Source of the DNA: Muricoccus nepalensis
Lineage (GTDB): Bacteria > Pseudomonadota > Alphaproteobacteria > Acetobacterales > Acetobacteraceae
Length of the DNA: 64,000 nucleotides
Assembly: GCF_006438825.1 (NCBI RefSeq)
Contig: NZ_RCZP01000013.1
Location: 1 to 64,000, forward strand
Direction: 5' to 3'
The translations under genes were made by a program, and so were the position numbers. The notes beneath the pieces were generated by a model, which made no database searches, was not told where the DNA came from, and saw only the letters and a program-made list of their open reading frames with translations. Positions within the stretch are counted from its first letter, which is position 1. Every line of letters begins with the position of its first letter. Of this stretch, positions 26,841 to 37,042 are shown piece after piece.

Positions 26841-29240
26841 GTGAGGCGCCGCGAGGCGCACGGCAAAGCCGCCACCCGCGACCAAGGTCCGCCCTCCATG
26901 CCGCGCCGCGCGCCCCGCCGCGCCGCCCGACCCGCGAGGGGCCGGGCCGCCCCCTGGATCGCCGGGGTCATCTTCGCGCTCTTCCTTCTCGCCGCCGGTG
27001 GGGCGACGGACATCATGCTCCGGCGCAACGACGCCATTGAGCAGCTCGCCACCTACAACGTCTCCTTCATCGCCACCCAGGCGTCGGCGGAGATGGAGCG
27101 CCTGCACGTGCGGGTGCTCGGCCTCATGGCCGGGGCGGAGGGTGTCGGCGAGGACGACGTGCGGCTGCACTTCGACATTGTGGTCAACCGTATCAACATC
27201 ATCGGCCAGGGCGATTCACGCCGGATCCTCTTCGCGCAGCCGGGCGCCCAGCGCCTGCTCCACCGCCTGAACGCCTTTGCCGGGGAGGGCGAGGCGCTCG
27301 TCGCCGACCTCGGCGATCCCGCCAAGCTGGACCGTCTCGCCCGGCTCATCGCGAGCTTCGAGGAGGACCTCGCGGAACTCGTCTCCATCGGCAAGATGAA
27401 GGGGGGCGAGCGCATTGCCGAGACGCAGGACCAGCTGCGGCGCCTCCAGACCGGGGCGCTCGCGCTCTTTGGCTTCCTCGCCGGCTGCGGCGCCGCCCTG
27501 ACCGCCTTGCTCTGGTGGGCGCAGCGGAGCAACGCCCTCCTGGCCGAGCGGGAGCGCGACCTCGACGTGCAGAACGGCCGCTTCGACGCGGCCCTCAACA
27601 ACATGGGCCAGGCGCTCTGCATGGTGGACGACGCGGGCCGCCTCATCGTCTGCAACCAGCGCTTCCGGGACATGTTCGGCCTCGGCGGCGATCTTGCCCC
27701 GGCGGGGACGCCCATGGCCGCCCTCCTGCGCACCGCGAGGCGGGGTGGGCGGTTCCCGCCGGGCCTGATAGCCCGCATCCGGGAAGGGCAGAACGAGATC
27801 CTCTCCCGCGCCGCGCGGGGGAGCTTCGTCGTCGAGGAGCCCGGCGCCGTGGCTCTCTCCGTCACCCACGAGAGCCTGCCCGAGGGCGGCTGGCTGGCGA
27901 CCTACGAGGACATCACGGAGAGCCGGCGCGCCGAGGCCCGCTTCGCGCACCTCGCCATGCACGACAGCCTCACCGGCCTGCCGAACCGCCTCTCGCTGCG
28001 CGAGCGCCTCGACCGGGCTCTGGCGGCCCAGCGGCGCCGCGGCGACCCCTTCGCCGTGTTCTGCCTTGACCTCGACCACTTCAAGGACGTCAACGACACC
28101 CTCGGCCACCCCGTGGGCGACGCGCTGCTCCGGGAGGTCTCCTCGAGGATCCTGTCCTGCCTGCGCGAGGGCGACCTCGTGGCGCGTCTCGGCGGCGACG
28201 AGTTCGCCATCCTCCAGTTCGGGGTCGGCGACCGGGACGAGGCGGTGTCGCTCGCGTCCCGGGTCATCGAGGCGGTCTGCGCGCCCTACCTCCTCGAGGG
28301 CCACCGGGTCATCATCGGCACGAGTGCCGGGATCGCCGTCGCGCCGGACGACGGCCTTGACGCGGACAGCCTGATGAAGAGCGCCGACCTCGCCCTCTAC
28401 AAGGCGAAGGGGGAGGGGCGAGGCACCTTTCGCTTCTTCGAGGCCGCGCTCGGCAACCAGGTCCGGATGCAGCGCGCCATCGAGCTCGACCTGCGGGAGG
28501 CGATCGGCAAGGGAGAGCTGGAGGTCTACTACCAGCCCCAGCTGGAGCTCGCCACGAACGCGATCCGCGGCTGCGAGGCCCTGCTGCGGTGGCGCCACCC
28601 GCGCCTTGGCTTCGTCTCGCCCGCCCAGTTCATCCCGGTGGCCGAAAAGATCGGCCTCATTGCCCGGCTTGGCGAGTGGGTGCTCCGCGAGGCATGCCGG
28701 GCGGCGGCCGACTGGCCCGTGAGCGTCCGGGTGGCGGTCAACCTCTCGCCCGCGCAGTTCCGGACGAGCGACGTCGTGCAGGTCGTGGGCGACGTGCTCG
28801 CCGCCACCGGGCTACCGGCCCGCCGCCTCGAACTCGAGATCACCGAGTCCGTGCTTCTCCAGGACAGCCCGCAGGTGATCGCGGCCCTTCACGCGCTGCG
28901 TGGAATGGGGGTCGGGATCTCCCTCGACGATTTCGGGACGGGCTACTCCTCGCCGAGCTACCTCCTGCGGTTTCCGTTCGACAAGGTGAAGATCGACAAG
29001 TGCTTCGTCAGCGCGGACGGCATGGACGCGCGCGCCATCTCCGTGGTGCGCTCCATCTCGCGGCTGGCGGCCGAGCTCGGCATCACCACCACCGCCGAGG
29101 GCGTCGAGACGGCGGAGCAGATGGAGCGGATGCGCGACGCCCACTGCACGGACATCCAGGGCTTCCTCATCAGCCCACCCCGGCCGCTCCGCGAACTCCG
29201 CCGCTTCCTCGGGATGGACCTCGAGGCCGAGGCGGCCTGA
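26841..29240 (+). CDS. membrane GGDEF-EAL bifunctional c-di-GMP enzyme
   Basis: A 799-aa protein: membrane helix at about residues 37-57, a periplasmic helical sensor of about 140 residues, a second helix near 208-226, a PAS-like domain, a GGDEF domain with intact GGDEF motif (RLGGDEFAIL) and an EAL domain (EALLRW, DDFGTGYSS, and the catalytic K in KVKIDK). Both active sites look complete, so it could make and degrade c-di-GMP. In the EAL domain, the loop continues SSPSYL where SSLSYL is usual. Start is GTG 26841 with AGAGG about 8 nt upstream; ATG 26898 is possible. Confidence 0.92.
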   Translation: MRRREAHGKAATRDQGPPSMPRRAPRRAARPARGRAAPWIAGVIFALFLLAAGGATDIMLRRNDAIEQLATYNVSFIATQASAEMERLHVRVLGLMAGAEGVGEDDVRLHFDIVVNRINIIGQGDSRRILFAQPGAQRLLHRLNAFAGEGEALVADLGDPAKLDRLARLIASFEEDLAELVSIGKMKGGERIAETQDQLRRLQTGALALFGFLAGCGAALTALLWWAQRSNALLAERERDLDVQNGRFDAALNNMGQALCMVDDAGRLIVCNQRFRDMFGLGGDLAPAGTPMAALLRTARRGGRFPPGLIARIREGQNEILSRAARGSFVVEEPGAVALSVTHESLPEGGWLATYEDITESRRAEARFAHLAMHDSLTGLPNRLSLRERLDRALAAQRRRGDPFAVFCLDLDHFKDVNDTLGHPVGDALLREVSSRILSCLREGDLVARLGGDEFAILQFGVGDRDEAVSLASRVIEAVCAPYLLEGHRVIIGTSAGIAVAPDDGLDADSLMKSADLALYKAKGEGRGTFRFFEAALGNQVRMQRAIELDLREAIGKGELEVYYQPQLELATNAIRGCEALLRWRHPRLGFVSPAQFIPVAEKIGLIARLGEWVLREACRAAADWPVSVRVAVNLSPAQFRTSDVVQVVGDVLAATGLPARRLELEITESVLLQDSPQVIAALHALRGMGVGISLDDFGTGYSSPSYLLRFPFDKVKIDKCFVSADGMDARAISVVRSISRLAAELGITTTAEGVETAEQMERMRDAHCTDIQGFLISPPRPLRELRRFLGMDLEAEAA

Positions 29241-29691
29241 TCGCGGGCGCGTGGGCGCCCTCCCTCCCCCTCCGGAGCCGGCCTCCCCGGGAGCAGGGAA
29301 CCTTACCGCACAACAGCTCCCGTCAGCGTTGCGACGTCGCTCTTCGCCGCACCCGGCCGCTCCAGCTTGCGCGTCACCTCCTACAAGGCACGCCAAGAGA
29401 TCTTCTGGTTAAGATCGCCCCGTCGGCGAGCCCGATGACATTCCGCCCACCTCTCGCCTATCCTTCCGTACCGCCAAGCGGTTCAAGGCCTGCACCTCAG
29501 GAGAAGATGAAGGCGAACGGCCAAGGGGCGCTGAACCATGCTCCAAGGGAGAAGGCTCAAGCGCCCGTCTACGCCTTGAATCTCAGCAATCCGGATCCGT
29601 TTGTCCGGGCAATGCCCGGGCAGGCGGACGCGAGACAAATGCAAATGAAGGCAGACAGCACAACAGCGCGCTAATTCGCCCGTGAAAAGCT
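29241..29691. other. intergenic region, no gene seen
   Basis: These 451 nt between the GGDEF-EAL gene and tRNA-Lys contain no ORF that looks protein-coding and no strong hairpin that I can support. Composition is slightly more AT-rich near 29,560-29,690. It should include the terminator of the c-di-GMP gene. Confidence 0.4.
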
Positions 29692-29767
29692 TGGTGCGCC
29701 CGCTGGGGCTCGAACCCAGGACCCCAAGATTAAAAGTCTCGTGCTCTACCGACTGAGCTACAGGCGC
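29692..29767 (-). tRNA. tRNA-Lys (anticodon UUU)
   Basis: The reverse strand folds into a full cloverleaf: acceptor GCGCCTG/CGGGCGC with one G-U pair, D arm with GCTC..GAGC, anticodon loop CTTTTAA, and T arm CTGGG-TTCGAGC-CCCAG. The anticodon TTT assigns lysine. The 3' CCA is encoded in the DNA. It lies just downstream of the gyrA-coaD-cyclophilin genes on the same strand. Confidence 0.97.
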
Positions 29768-29810
29768 GCGCCGCTCCTATGGGAAGCGCCCGCCCCCCCT
29801 GTCAAGCCGA

Positions 29811-29829
29811 GCCCGGCGCAAGGCCGGGC
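29811..29829 (-). terminator. hairpin after the cyclophilin gene
   Basis: A perfect 7-bp stem GCCCGGC/GCCGGGC with a 5-nt loop starts about 10 nt beyond the cyclophilin stop and precedes tRNA-Lys. It could terminate the gyrA-coaD-cyclophilin transcript. It lacks a clean T tract. Confidence 0.35.
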
Positions 29830-29839
29830 CCGGGAGGGG

Positions 29840-30412
29840 TCAGGCCGCGCCCGCGGGGCGCATCTTCACAATACGGTCCGGATTCTGGACCTGCCCGCTG
29901 CTGCCGGCGCCGCGCTTGATCTTGTCCACCAGCTCCATGCCCGAGGTCACGCGTCCCCAGATGGTGTACTGGCCGTCCAGGCTCGGATAAGGGCCGAACA
30001 TGATGAAGAACTGGCTGTTGGCGCTGTTCGGGTCGCCCGCGCGCGCCATGCCGCAGGTGCCGCGCAGGAAGCGCGCCTTGGCGGGCGGCGAGAACTCGGC
30101 GGGCACGTTCGGAAGCGGGCTGCCGCCGGTGCCGGTGCCCGTGGGGTCGCCGCCCTGGGCCATGAAGCCCTCGATGACGCGGTGGAAGGGCGTGTTGTCG
30201 TAGAAGCCCTGGGCGGAGAGCGTCTTGATGCGCTCCACGTGCTTCGGCGCGAGGTCGGGCCGCAACTCGATGGTCACCCGCCCGTCCTTGAGGTCGAGGT
30301 AGAGGGTGTTCTCGGCATTGGCCTGGGCCTCGGCCTCGTTGGTGGTGGCGTCGCTCATCATGGCTCCCGTAGCGGTGGCGATCGAGGTGGCGAGAAGGGT
30401 CCGGCGCTGCAT
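29840..30412 (-). CDS. cyclophilin-type peptidyl-prolyl cis-trans isomerase
   Basis: A 190-aa cyclophilin. The core reads FYDNTPFHRVIEGFMAQGGDPTGTGTGG, then AMARAGDPNSANSQFFIMF-like segments (GMARAG, SQFFIMF) and WGRVTSGMELVDKI, including the catalytic Arg of FHRV. The first 20 residues resemble a short signal or Tat-like leader, but a start at MSDATTNE would give a cytoplasmic form; location is therefore unsure. It is 41 nt downstream of coaD and in the same direction. Confidence 0.92.
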   Translation of the reverse strand: MQRRTLLATSIATATGAMMSDATTNEAEAQANAENTLYLDLKDGRVTIELRPDLAPKHVERIKTLSAQGFYDNTPFHRVIEGFMAQGGDPTGTGTGGSPLPNVPAEFSPPAKARFLRGTCGMARAGDPNSANSQFFIMFGPYPSLDGQYTIWGRVTSGMELVDKIKRGAGSSGQVQNPDRIVKMRPAGAA

Positions 30413-30453
30413 GGCGTCTGATTCCCGGGTTGGTGGGCCTGGTGCGCCGCCGC

Positions 30454-30949
30454 TCAGGCGTGGCGGACGCGGGCGAGCGTGCGCTCGTGCGTCAATTGGG
30501 GCACGAAGCTCGAAATGTCTCCCCCCAGTCGCGCGATCTCCTTCACGAAGCGGGACGAGATGAACTGGTTCGTTTCGCTGGCCATGAGGAAGACCGTCTC
30601 CACCTCCTGGTCCAGGCGCCGGTTCATGCCGGCCATCTGCACCTCGTAGTCGAAATCGGACACCGCCCGGAGGCCGCGCACGATCATGCCCGCGCCGTGC
30701 TCGCGCGCGAGCGTCACCAGCAGCCCCTCGAAGGGAACCACCTCGATCGTGGCCCCCGTCGCCGCCGCGATGCTGCCGGTTTCGGCCCGTACGAGCTCGA
30801 CCCGCTCCTCGATCGGGAAGATCGGCCCCTTGCCGGCGTTCATCGCGACGCCGATCACCAGCCGGTCGAGCAGGCGCGCGGCGCGGTGGATGACGTCGAT
30901 ATGGCCGTTCGTGACGGGATCGAAGGTGCCGGGATAGACCCCGATCCGC

Positions 30950-30957
<8 letters not shown>
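30454..30957 (-). CDS. coaD: pantetheine-phosphate adenylyltransferase
   Basis: The fourth step of coenzyme A synthesis: ATP plus 4'-phosphopantetheine gives dephospho-CoA. The 167-aa protein has the nucleotidyltransferase opening [14 protein letters not shown] with the (T/H)xGH motif and the closing [14 protein letters not shown] motif. ATG 30957 overlaps the gyrA stop by 8 nt, so translation is probably coupled. Confidence 0.97.
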
Positions 30958-33718
<2,761 letters not shown>

Positions 33719-34390
33719 TTATCGGGTTCCAGATGGCTCAGCCAAAGAGGGTCGGGAAGGATCGCGCCGGCTCAGAATGGTAGAGGGCGGGAGTCCCTGT
33801 AAACTGTATGCCTGGGTGACCCCCAAACTCCAGCAAACTGGCCCCTTCCACGCCGTCCCCTGCCCTGCCGAGGAGGCCCCTTCGCCCACGCCGTCAAACA
33901 CAGCACCTCAAGCACCGATTCCTCTACTCAGGTCTGACAAGAATTCGGCGCCTTTTCCAAGGGTACTCTCACAGAGCGAGGGACCACATCGGCAGTGTTG
34001 ACGCCCCAAGGGGGGGGCCGGGTTCGCTTCGTTATATAGGGAGTCCAGCGGGATAAATCTACCCGGTAGCCGCGTCCTGAACCGGCCCAAAGGGGGCCGG
34101 GAGCACCCTCCTGCAAGGAAGGACAAGGGGCCCAGAAGCAGGGTACCTCTACGCGGCGTCAGATTGCGGGGAACTGGAGACATCTGTCTTGAGACTGCAC
34201 GCGGCCTGAGGTACCTCCAGTTCGGCGACACGTCAGTCGTGTTACCTGCGTCTTCTTGCCGTGGATGCCGTTTTTGCAAGCGGACCAGTCGGCTATTTAC
34301 AGATTGTTTTTATCAAGAACCGCTAAGCACCTTTACAGATGTAAAGCGCGTGGTATTTTATTCGGTCACCCACCTACTCGGCAGTACTGC
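33719..34390. other. island left junction and long non-coding region
   Basis: These 672 nt upstream of gyrA show an abrupt fall in GC. No family match is visible in any ORF. They contain a hairpin CCGGCCC/GGGCCGG near 34082-34101, an exact 9-bp inverted repeat GAACTGGAG (34171-34179) / CTCCAGTTC (34215-34223), and two copies of a GGTACCTC element (about 34142 and 34210). The gyrA promoter must lie at the left end. No intact tRNA or duplicated att core was found. Confidence 0.5.
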
Positions 34391-35095
34391 ATGTCTCTCG
34401 CATTCAAGGAAAATATCCCAGCAAATCGAGGCATCACCGAAGATCAACGATTATGTTATCAGCATCTTTTCCGTCTTATGTCCGCGGATTGCCCGGGATA
34501 TGCGGAGATGGTTATCGACAATGTAGAGAATGAAGATGGTGGTTCAGCACATGCCTATTTAACTTGGTGGAGGTACTGGACCTACGTATCTGAACCTCTA
34601 TACACAACTCTGCCTGCGAGGCTATTTGCCGAGGTTATACCGCCCCGCATGGGTGCTAGCCTACTCCTTCCATCAAGGACTCCGCGGGTAGGAAGTTCAC
34701 CCGTCGAAGGCAGGTCGGGTTCTACACGGACCGGTATTAGTCCTCCTTCGCTATACGATCGCTACCTGCAATCTGATCTTTGGAAAAAAATACGCTCGCG
34801 AGTGCTGCATCGAGATCGGTATAGGTGTCGCTGCTGCAATGCGCGTGGACGCGAAGTGCATCACCGTTCGTATGACCTCGATGTTATGGCCGGTCTACAC
34901 GACACAGATTTGATCACCCTTTGCAGTAATTGCCACCAGCACGTCGAAGGCGTGGATACAGGGATTCCCTCTAACGAGAACCCGATAACTCCGAAGCGAA
35001 CGGCGAAGCGAGTGAAACGGTCCCTAGACCAGAAGGAGGTGCGCTTGCTTAATCTCTGTGAGAGACATGGGAGAACGTTGTCGCCACTGCGCTAA
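34391..35095 (+). CDS. HNH endonuclease domain protein
   Basis: About 234 aa from ATG 34391; the frame is open back to 34256 but that part looks non-coding and has no ribosome site. The convincing part is the C-terminal half: YLQSDLWKKIRSRVL, HRDRYRCRCC, EVHHRSYD and LCSNCHQHVE, a standard HNH/McrA-type zinc-bound nuclease fold with two CxxC pairs. The N-terminal half is unlike anything I recognise. Low-GC codon use (TTA, ATA, AAA) differs sharply from gyrA. It may be a homing or restriction-type nuclease; no methylase adjoins it. Confidence 0.7.
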   Translation: MSLAFKENIPANRGITEDQRLCYQHLFRLMSADCPGYAEMVIDNVENEDGGSAHAYLTWWRYWTYVSEPLYTTLPARLFAEVIPPRMGASLLLPSRTPRVGSSPVEGRSGSTRTGISPPSLYDRYLQSDLWKKIRSRVLHRDRYRCRCCNARGREVHHRSYDLDVMAGLHDTDLITLCSNCHQHVEGVDTGIPSNENPITPKRTAKRVKRSLDQKEVRLLNLCERHGRTLSPLR

Positions 35096-35399
35096 CGGCC
35101 TTACTCGGTGCCGCACAGCGCGCGGCGCGCCGCCCAGGTCATGCGCCTGCGCTCCTGGGAGGCGGCGCGTTGGGACCGGCATGTGGGCCAGGCCCTGCAC
35201 TTCGCTCTCGAGGTGTCCCGTCAGCCCGCCGCCCCGTCCCCCTACCCGTTCGGTACCGGCCACTCTTCGCCTGCCGAAGCCACTCCTGCCCGCGATCTCC
35301 ATGCGATCGGTTCATCCTGGCTACGCCCGGGTTCGGGGCTAGAGATCAACGGGCACTTGCCACCGACCTCTGGCGTGACATCCTTCCCCTCTCTTTGGC
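35096..35399. other. gap without a supported gene
   Basis: The + strand is open across much of this 304-nt stretch in a different frame from the genes on either side, with a protein-like run beginning AAQVMRLRSWEAARWDRHV. It has no good start and no family match, so it may be a gene remnant. The promoter of the following secreted-protein gene is probably here. Confidence 0.3.
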
Positions 35400-36758
35400 A
35401 TGGGGGATGGGATGTCTGGTCGGTCTGGTGTCTTCCTGGCTGCCGCCATAGGGCTGGCAATCGCGGGCACTCCCGCACAGGCCTGGACTCCTGGAGAACT
35501 GCTCTATCCCGGCGAGGGCATCGATAAGAACATCGACCGCATGGAGGCGGCGCTCCGGACCCTGATCGATCAGTTCGGCAAGACCGTGGACGAGGCCACC
35601 CTGCGAGCACTGCAGCGCGGCATGATGGCGGTCCAGTCCACCCGGAGCGCACTGAGCGACGTCCTGACACAGGCCGCCAACAGCGTGAGCAATGAGCGAC
35701 GTGCCCTGATGGTGCAGTTGGAGGCTCAGATCCTCGAGGTCGAGAAGACCGTGAAGGACGTGAGCAACCAACTTGGGGAAAGCGAGCAGCGCGTTACCCA
35801 CACTTTGCAGGAGATCACACGCTCCTCGCAGGCGCCCTGGGTTCTTGAGTACGAGCCAAGGCTGTACCGCTCCGATCTCTCCTCGCCTGTTCGCGTCACC
35901 GTTCGCGGCCAGAACCTGGCGGATCCCCGGAACCGTGTGATCGTCGGCACCCATCAGATCGCGCCCTCCATCAGTCTCGCCAATACGGCTACCTTCTCGG
36001 TGCCACGCGACATGCTCCGCCCAGATGTCGATGGTTTCGCCCCGATCGTGCTGCGCACCCATGCCACAAGCCGCTCCTTCTGGTCGTGGCTTCCCTGGGC
36101 CTCCACACCCGCGCCTCTGGAGGTCAGCCTGGCACTGCGATCCATGGGGTCGGTGGTTGGTCACTACGAGTTGGAGTTCCGTTCCACGACAGTGGCGAGC
36201 TATGTCGTGCATGATCAGTCCTACTCAGTGGCAAGTCCGGCCAGCGGTGCCGAGCGCTGCATCGATAGCCTTCCCGGCGAGGAGTTCGACACTGGCTTTG
36301 TCCAGATCACCATCACCAAGAATCTGAGGACCACTCCCGCCCCCCCGCTATCACTCGCTATGGTGTGGCCTCCGGCTCCCCAGCCGCCCGTAACCGGGCC
36401 TGGCCCGGCCACCGCGGTCGCCATGGGGTTTGCTTCACCCGAGAAGATCTGCTTCGTCATGCACACCCCACCCCCCGCTGGGGGTTCGAGCCAGATCGAC
36501 TTTACCGTCAAATACCGCGTCAAGATCCATGCGGCAGAGGGTCCGCTGCAGCGCCGAAGCGGCGCCCTTCCCTGGGATAAGGACACCTCCGAGGTGCTGC
36601 CCCCCGGAGTGGAAGGCTTCCTCGCCCGGGTCAGGTTCTCCGGCTCCGAACGCAACATCGAGCGCGTCTTCGAGAAGTCGAGAACGTATGGCCCCCTGAA
36701 CCTGACCTACGAGCCGGGAAGCCGTGCGGTGGTGTTCCGCCCTCTTCCCGTCGATTAG
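35400..36758 (+). CDS. secreted coiled-coil protein of unknown function
   Basis: A 452-aa protein with a signal peptide: MSGRSGVFLAAAIGLAIAG, cleaved after TPAQA. Residues about 40-135 are helical with heptad character (RALMVQLEAQILEVEKTVKDV). A beta-rich IPT/TIG-like stretch follows (SSPVRVTVRGQNL, VIVGTHQI), and then a large beta domain with one isolated Cys pair. No enzyme motif is visible. ATG 35412 is an alternative start that shortens the leader by four residues. Orphan in the island; the role is unknown, possibly a surface or envelope protein. Confidence 0.75.
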   Translation: MGDGMSGRSGVFLAAAIGLAIAGTPAQAWTPGELLYPGEGIDKNIDRMEAALRTLIDQFGKTVDEATLRALQRGMMAVQSTRSALSDVLTQAANSVSNERRALMVQLEAQILEVEKTVKDVSNQLGESEQRVTHTLQEITRSSQAPWVLEYEPRLYRSDLSSPVRVTVRGQNLADPRNRVIVGTHQIAPSISLANTATFSVPRDMLRPDVDGFAPIVLRTHATSRSFWSWLPWASTPAPLEVSLALRSMGSVVGHYELEFRSTTVASYVVHDQSYSVASPASGAERCIDSLPGEEFDTGFVQITITKNLRTTPAPPLSLAMVWPPAPQPPVTGPGPATAVAMGFASPEKICFVMHTPPPAGGSSQIDFTVKYRVKIHAAEGPLQRRSGALPWDKDTSEVLPPGVEGFLARVRFSGSERNIERVFEKSRTYGPLNLTYEPGSRAVVFRPLPVD

Positions 36759-36760
36759 TT

Positions 36761-36800
36761 CCCTCCTGCCCTCCTGCCCTCCTGCCCTCCTGCCCTCCTC
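36761..36800. repeat. five tandem copies of an 8-bp unit
   Basis: The unit CCCTCCTG occurs four times without change, followed by CCCTCCTC. It lies 3 nt after the stop of the secreted-protein gene, exactly where the IS5-like transposase fragment ends. Read on the minus strand the unit is CAGGAGGG, a strong Shine-Dalgarno-like string. Copy number probably varies by slippage. Confidence 0.9.
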
Positions 36801-36950
36801 GCCGATGCGGCCGCGCCAGCGGCTGAGCGAGGAGGGATGGATGGGAGCACGATGCTGGAAGACGGTCTCACCGGTGAAGTGCTGGAAGTACGGGTTCTCC
36901 ACCCAGCGGGAGAGCACCAGAGCGCCCAAACCACCAACTCTCCCAAGCAA
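36797..36950 (-). pseudogene. IS5-family transposase fragment
   Basis: The minus strand encodes about 40 residues that match the N-terminal domain of IS5-type transposases: RWVENPYFQHFTGE, then FQHRAPIHPSSLSRWRGRIGEEG. Intact genes continue for about 300 residues with the DDE catalytic triad, which is missing. The match breaks off at the 8-bp tandem repeat. The remnant marks a past insertion and deletion between the secreted-protein gene and the defence operon. Confidence 0.75.
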
Positions 36951-37042
36951 ATCATTGCCCGGGAGGTTGTTCAGACCCGACTACCTATCTTCGGCAATCG
37001 GCGGAGTTCGGTCCCCGCGTCATCTGCAGTCCATGATGATGG

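Noticed and set aside
33900-35095. Group I or II intron with HNH maturase
   Set aside because: No reverse transcriptase, no catalytic-core motif and no interrupted host gene could be seen.
36761-36800. CRISPR array
   Set aside because: The units are 8 bp with no spacers, so this is a simple tandem repeat.
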